From DATEJJ01 sp039649115 (GTDB lineage Bacteria > Actinomycetota > Actinomycetes > Mycobacteriales > Micromonosporaceae), in contig JBBWZQ010000085.1 in assembly GCA_039649115.1 (NCBI GenBank), positions 1 to 17,367 on the forward strand: 17,367 nucleotides of DNA, in the 5' to 3' direction. Position numbers and translations under genes: made by a program. Of the stretch, positions 14,025-17,367 are shown piece by piece. The notes below the pieces were generated by a model. The model searched no databases. It was not told where the DNA came from and saw nothing but the letters and a program-made list of their open reading frames with translations. The first letter of the stretch is position 1, and the number at the start of each line of letters is the position of its first letter.

Positions 14025-15452
14025 ATGGCCGTAGCGGTGAGCGAGATTCCGGTCGACTTCCGTGGTGACGGCGCTGGCACCGCCGAGCTGACGTGGGGGC
14101 AGCTGCAGATCTGGCGGACGGCCTGCCAGACCGGACGCACGATGAACATCGTCACGCCGGTGCCGCTTCCCGAGGGTACGCACCTTGCGGACATGGTGGC
14201 GCTGCTGCGGTTCATCCTCAGCCGTCATCCCGCGTTGCGCTCCAGGCTGCGCTTTGCCGGCGGACCGTCGGGTTCCGCGCATCCGTGGCAGGTCGTCGCG
14301 GAGTCGGGCGAGGTGCCGTTGCAGATCGCCGATATCGGCGACGGCGATCCCTCGGCCGCCGCCGAGGAACTGCGCTCGCGGTACGAACTCACCAGGTTCG
14401 ACTACGAAAACGAGTTCCCGGTCCGGATGGGCATTGTGCGGCAGTCTGGCGTCCTCCGTGTCATGGTGGTGGGCTTCAGCCACGTGATGGTCGACGGCGC
14501 CGCGCTTGCCGCCCTGACTCGTGACACAGAGCATCTCGACCGCGCGACCGGCGGAGCGATGCCTGGGGCCCGCGGGCTGGACCCGTTGGACCTGGCCCGG
14601 GTCCAGAGCGGTCCCGCCGGGCGACGGCAGACCGGCAGGTGTATGCGTTACTGGGAAGCACAGCTCGGGAGGCTTACTTCCTGGCGTAACGACCGGCCGG
14701 TCGATCCGCGCGAGCCGCGCTTCCGGGAGCTCGCGGTGGACTCGCCCGCGATGGGGATCGGCCTGCGGGCCATCGAGGCTCGCGCCAGGACCAGCAGCTC
14801 GTACGTGCTGCTCGCTGCCTACGCGGTGGCGGTGGCGCGGGTCCTGGGCCGCAACCCGAGCGTCGCCCAGATCGCTGTGAGCAACCGGTTCCGCCCGGGC
14901 TTCGCGGACGCGGTCCTCCAGCTGTCCCAACCGGGAATCTGCGTGGTGGACGCCGCGGCGGCCACCTTTGACGAAGTCGTGGGGCGGGCCATGACCGCGG
15001 CGACGACCGCGTCGTTCTTCGGGTATTACCACCCGGTGGAACGCGACAGGCTGCTGGACCGGGTCGCGGACGCGATGAGCCGACCGGTCGACATCTCCTG
15101 GCACCTCAACGACCGCCGCACGCTGCTGGGTGCACAGGACAGCGGCGGAGCGCCCACCGGGCGGGAGGCGGAAACCGCACTGCGGGATGCGCTGCCGCGT
15201 ACCAGGCTGTATTGGGATCGCGCGCAGCCCACGTTTGACGGCAGCCTGTTCATGCAGGTCGACGCCGGCCGCGGACCGACCATTTCGAGCCGGAGGGCGA
15301 CGTTGGATGACGGACTGCCCGCGGTCCGCATGGAAGTCTGGACGGACACACACCAGTTCGCGCTGGACCAGGTCGAGACGCTTGTACGGGAGATGGAAGC
15401 GATCGTGGTGGAGGCGGCCTTCGACGCGAAGGTTCCCACCGGCGTGGGCTAG
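14025..15452 (+). CDS. Stand-alone condensation-domain protein (NRPS C-domain / PapA-like acyltransferase fold)
   Basis: 475 residues, the length of one complete C-domain with both lobes and nothing attached: no adenylation, carrier or thioesterase part. ELTWGQLQIWR near residue 25 matches the opening motif of C-domains. The active-site motif is SHVMVDG, with catalytic His153, Asp157 and Gly158; the non-catalytic first His of HHxxxDG is Ser here, as is common in free-standing acyltransferase relatives. The second lobe includes SSYVLLAAYAVAVARVLGR and QIAVSNRFRPGF, matching the NR.RP part of the family; the tunnel motif DFGWG is not evident. By family it joins an acyl or aminoacyl group to an amine or hydroxyl in the cytoplasm. 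No adenylation or carrier-protein gene is in the window, so the donor is unknown. It is followed after 70 bases by a WbsX-like gene and probably co-transcribed. Confidence 0.88.
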   Translation: MAVAVSEIPVDFRGDGAGTAELTWGQLQIWRTACQTGRTMNIVTPVPLPEGTHLADMVALLRFILSRHPALRSRLRFAGGPSGSAHPWQVVAESGEVPLQIADIGDGDPSAAAEELRSRYELTRFDYENEFPVRMGIVRQSGVLRVMVVGFSHVMVDGAALAALTRDTEHLDRATGGAMPGARGLDPLDLARVQSGPAGRRQTGRCMRYWEAQLGRLTSWRNDRPVDPREPRFRELAVDSPAMGIGLRAIEARARTSSSYVLLAAYAVAVARVLGRNPSVAQIAVSNRFRPGFADAVLQLSQPGICVVDAAAATFDEVVGRAMTAATTASFFGYYHPVERDRLLDRVADAMSRPVDISWHLNDRRTLLGAQDSGGAPTGREAETALRDALPRTRLYWDRAQPTFDGSLFMQVDAGRGPTISSRRATLDDGLPAVRMEVWTDTHQFALDQVETLVREMEAIVVEAAFDAKVPTGVG

Positions 15453-15507
15453 CATGCCCGCTGGACAGGACTCCGGAAATTGCGCATGGGGGTACGGCAG
15501 CTTCTGT

Positions 15508-15513
15508 GGGAGG
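15508..15513 (+). promoter_or_regulatory. Ribosome binding site deciding the WbsX-like start
   Basis: GGGAGG lies nine bases before GTG 15523. The upstream in-frame ATG 15454 has no such site and would add 23 residues not typical of the family. Confidence 0.65.
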
Positions 15514-15522
15514 TTCAGCCAA

Positions 15523-16587
15523 GTGAACGGGTCCCCGCTCGATGTGGTGGCATTTTTCCTTCCGCAGTTTCATCCGATACCCGAGAACGACCGTTGGTGG
15601 GGGCCGGGGTTCACGGAATGGACGCACGTCGCGGCGGCCGCACCTCTCTTCGACGGCCATCTCCAGCCGCGCCTGCCTGCTGACCTTGGATTCTACGACC
15701 TGCGCGTACCGGAGACCCGCCGAGCGCAATGGGAGCTCGCGGCACGGTACGGCGTGACCGCGTTCTGCTACTGGCACTACTGGTTCGGCGGCGGCGTGCG
15801 GCTCCTGGCGCGGCCGGCCAAGGATTTGCTGGAGAACCCGAAACTGCCGCACCGGTACTGCCTCGGCTGGGCGAACCAGAGCTGGACCGGGGTCTGGCAC
15901 GGTCGGGGCGACGAGATACTCCAGCGGCAGCGATACCTCGGCGAAGCCGACAACATCGATCATTTCAACTATCTGCTGCCACATTTCATCGACGAACGGT
16001 ACCTGACTGTCAATCGCAGGCCCGTGCTCTACCTCTTTCGTCCCAGCGACGTTCCCGGTCTCGCCGGGCTGGTGGCTCTCTGGCAACAGATGGCATTGGA
16101 CGCGGGTCTGCCCGGAATCCACTTCGTCGGCGATGCGGACGGCCCGTGGGTGCACGACCGGGACCAGCCGCTCGACGCCGCGGTGTGGAATCCTGCTCCG
16201 CCACCTCAAGGACACGAGTGGGAGGCCAGCTTTTCCGGAACCCCTCTTCGCGAGGGCCCCAGGGCCTTTCCGTACGACAAGACGTACGCCGACTGGCTGC
16301 TTTTCGGGCGGAGCGCCCAGGTCCGGCAACACCCCTGTGTCGTGCCGGGATTCGACAACACGCCGCGCTCGGGACGGCGCGGGATTCTTCTGCACCGTCC
16401 CGACCCCGGCGTCTTCGAGATCGCGGTCAAGGAGGCGGTACGCCGTGAACGGGCGATGCCGGGCCCGCACATGATGTTCGTCAAGTCCTGGAACGAGTGG
16501 GCGGAGGGATCGATCATGGAGCCCGATCAGCGCTTCGGCCACGCGTTCCTCAGCGCTCTTGAGCGTGGACTCAGGCCGGGATCATGA
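15523..16587 (+). CDS. WbsX-like protein (Glyco_tran_WbsX / GH99-like domain)
   Basis: 354 residues from GTG 15523, the usual length of the family. The hallmark first strand reads VVAFFLPQFHPIPEND then WWGPGFTEW (to residue 33). It continues with YGVTAFCYWHYWF, LGWANQSWTGVWHG and RRPVLYLFRPSDVP, and ends with the second hallmark KSWNEWAEGSIMEPD (WNEW at 323-326) plus RFGHAFL. There is no signal peptide or membrane segment, so it is cytoplasmic. Family members occur in polysaccharide and O-antigen clusters and share a (beta/alpha)8 fold with GH99 glycosidases. Whether they transfer or cleave sugars is poorly known. The gene follows the condensation-domain gene on the same strand and is closed by a strong hairpin, so the pair is likely one transcription unit. 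A sugar-related step on a common product is my inference. Confidence 0.9.
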   Translation: MNGSPLDVVAFFLPQFHPIPENDRWWGPGFTEWTHVAAAAPLFDGHLQPRLPADLGFYDLRVPETRRAQWELAARYGVTAFCYWHYWFGGGVRLLARPAKDLLENPKLPHRYCLGWANQSWTGVWHGRGDEILQRQRYLGEADNIDHFNYLLPHFIDERYLTVNRRPVLYLFRPSDVPGLAGLVALWQQMALDAGLPGIHFVGDADGPWVHDRDQPLDAAVWNPAPPPQGHEWEASFSGTPLREGPRAFPYDKTYADWLLFGRSAQVRQHPCVVPGFDNTPRSGRRGILLHRPDPGVFEIAVKEAVRRERAMPGPHMMFVKSWNEWAEGSIMEPDQRFGHAFLSALERGLRPGS

Positions 16588-16620
16588 GGTATGGCCGGCC
16601 GGCCGCTGGACGGTCACGCG

Positions 16621-16655
16621 ACGACCCGGGCCACAGCCGGTGCGGCCCGGGTCGT
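16621..16655 (+). terminator. Perfect 12-bp hairpin after the WbsX-like gene
   Basis: ACGACCCGGGCC (16621-16632) pairs without mismatch with GGCCCGGGTCGT (16644-16655) around an 11-base loop, 34 bases past the stop codon. There is no T-run. It can serve either strand, and so could also stop transcription from the convergent IS701 remnant. Confidence 0.8.
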
Positions 16656-16706
16656 CAACGCCGTGCGCCACAGTGGATCCGGGCGCGGTCCCGGACTGGT
16701 GGGGTC

Positions 16707-17367
16707 CTAATACTGCAACGGAGGGTCGTTACCTTTAGGGCTTTCGAGTCGTTCGCGGTAGTGGCTGGGCTTGGCCTCGGCTTGCCGTTGGCGACGCCAG
16801 TGCGACCAGTGCAGCACGTGATCCACGGTGGTTCTGGCGGCGTTGATGAGTTTGCCGTGCAGGCGACGGATCTCGTTGGTGCTCAGCGGGATGAGCGCGC
16901 CCTGGGCACCGGTGGATCCCCTTTGTGGCCTCCTGGGCGCGGATGGCGACCAGGAACGCGGCGGCGAGCATGGCCAGGGTGATGTGGGCGTACCAGGCGT
17001 CGTAGCGAAGTACCTGGTACTGGTCCAGGCCGACCTCGTTCTTCGTGGTCTGGAACGATTCCTCCACCGCCCAGCGGCGCCAGCGACGCGGGCCAGTTCC
17101 CGCAGCCGGGTACCACGGGCGCCGAAGCACACGTAGTAGGCGATGTCGGTGGGGTCGCTGACCGAGCGGCGGGCCAGCACCCAGCCCCGCCGCCATGCTC
17201 GAACGCGCGGCGGATCGGCAAACTCGCCCGGTCGTAGCGGCGCGGGCCGTGTGCCCCGTCCCCGCAAGACAGGCGTGCCCATGCGCCGGCCGGCACCTTG
17301 GCGATCAGCCGGTCAACGCGGGTCCGGGTATGCAGTCCGGAGGCGACCTCGTCGTCGCAGCGGGTGG
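16707..17367 (-). pseudogene. IS701-family transposase, C-terminal part, frameshifted and cut by the window edge
   Basis: Reading the minus strand from the window edge gives RVDRLIAKVPAGAWARLSCG and DGAHGPRRYDRASLPIR, then after a frame change WVLARRSVSDPTDIAYYVC with FGARGTRLRELARVAGA, then after another WAVEESFQTTKNEVGLDQYQ with LRYDAWYAHITLAMLAAAFLV and RAQEATKGIHRCPG, and back in the earlier frame ALIPLSTNEIRRLHGKL with HVLHWSHWRRQRQAEA. These are consecutive parts of an IS701-type DDE transposase, including the Glu-containing EESFQ..KNEVGLDQY motif. Frame changes fall near 17195, 17080 and 16900. The TAG stop is at 16709-16707, and the likely element end lies just beyond (CTAATACTGCAACGG). 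The gene is inactive as read. Confidence 0.87.

Noticed and set aside
13821..15455. 544-codon minus-strand frame under the condensation-domain gene
   Set aside because: Antisense shadow. The plus-strand frame has the HxxxDG motif, a ribosome site and family-like order; the only real part of the minus frame is the transposase scrap below 13890.
15250..16542. 430-codon minus-strand frame under the WbsX-like gene
   Set aside because: Antisense shadow with no recognisable motif; the plus frame carries both WbsX hallmarks.
1..17367. CRISPR array, tRNA, rRNA or riboswitch
   Set aside because: No regularly spaced direct repeats, no tRNA-like cloverleaf and no rRNA-like stretch were noticed on reading either strand.

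Overview
The base composition (very high GC, with codon third positions nearly all G or C), GTG starts, the short gene overlaps of the transporter operon and the protein families point to a GC-rich actinomycete. A filamentous genus of the Micromonosporaceae or Streptomyces type is my inference; the window has no rRNA, tRNA or taxonomic marker to prove it.

Left part (1-5330, minus strand). A very large sensory protein of about 1,670 residues joins a Ser/Thr-kinase-like domain, a STAND-type AAA ATPase with a long helical-repeat middle, a GAF domain and an intact GGEEF diguanylate cyclase. Downstream of it on the same strand, and cut by the window edge, is the start of a lipoprotein: a solute-binding protein of the branched-chain amino acid (Peripla_BP_6) type.

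Gene graveyard (5330-7990). This stretch holds an ankyrin-repeat scrap, an IS5-type transposase fragment, a C-terminal scrap resembling a STAND/NACHT protein, one intact gene (a DUF1707 protein, minus strand), an IS3-family transposase broken by about four frameshifts, and a coding-like stretch I cannot identify.

Transporter and two-component operon (7993-11508, plus strand). Four tightly coupled genes encode an ABC ATPase, an ABC-2 permease, a NarL/DesK-type membrane histidine kinase and a LuxR-type response regulator. A hairpin follows. The unit looks like a self-regulated efflux system.

Second IS-rich stretch (11545-13930). Two remnants of an integrase-core transposase, both on the minus strand, flank a divergent pair: a small Ala/Lys-rich hypothetical gene and a DinB/mycothiol-dependent maleylpyruvate isomerase-like gene that is probably leaderless. 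Next to the latter, an IS5-type transposase 3' end with an in-frame stop is joined to the integrase-core remnant.

Right part (14025-16655, plus strand). A stand-alone NRPS-type condensation-domain protein is followed by a WbsX/GH99-like protein, closed by a perfect 12-bp hairpin. This two-gene unit is the most likely candidate for an uncharacterised biosynthetic function. The window ends in a frameshifted IS701-family transposase (minus strand).

The functional genes are intact while every IS copy is frameshifted or truncated, so this looks like an old accessory region where decayed mobile elements have accumulated between working cassettes.
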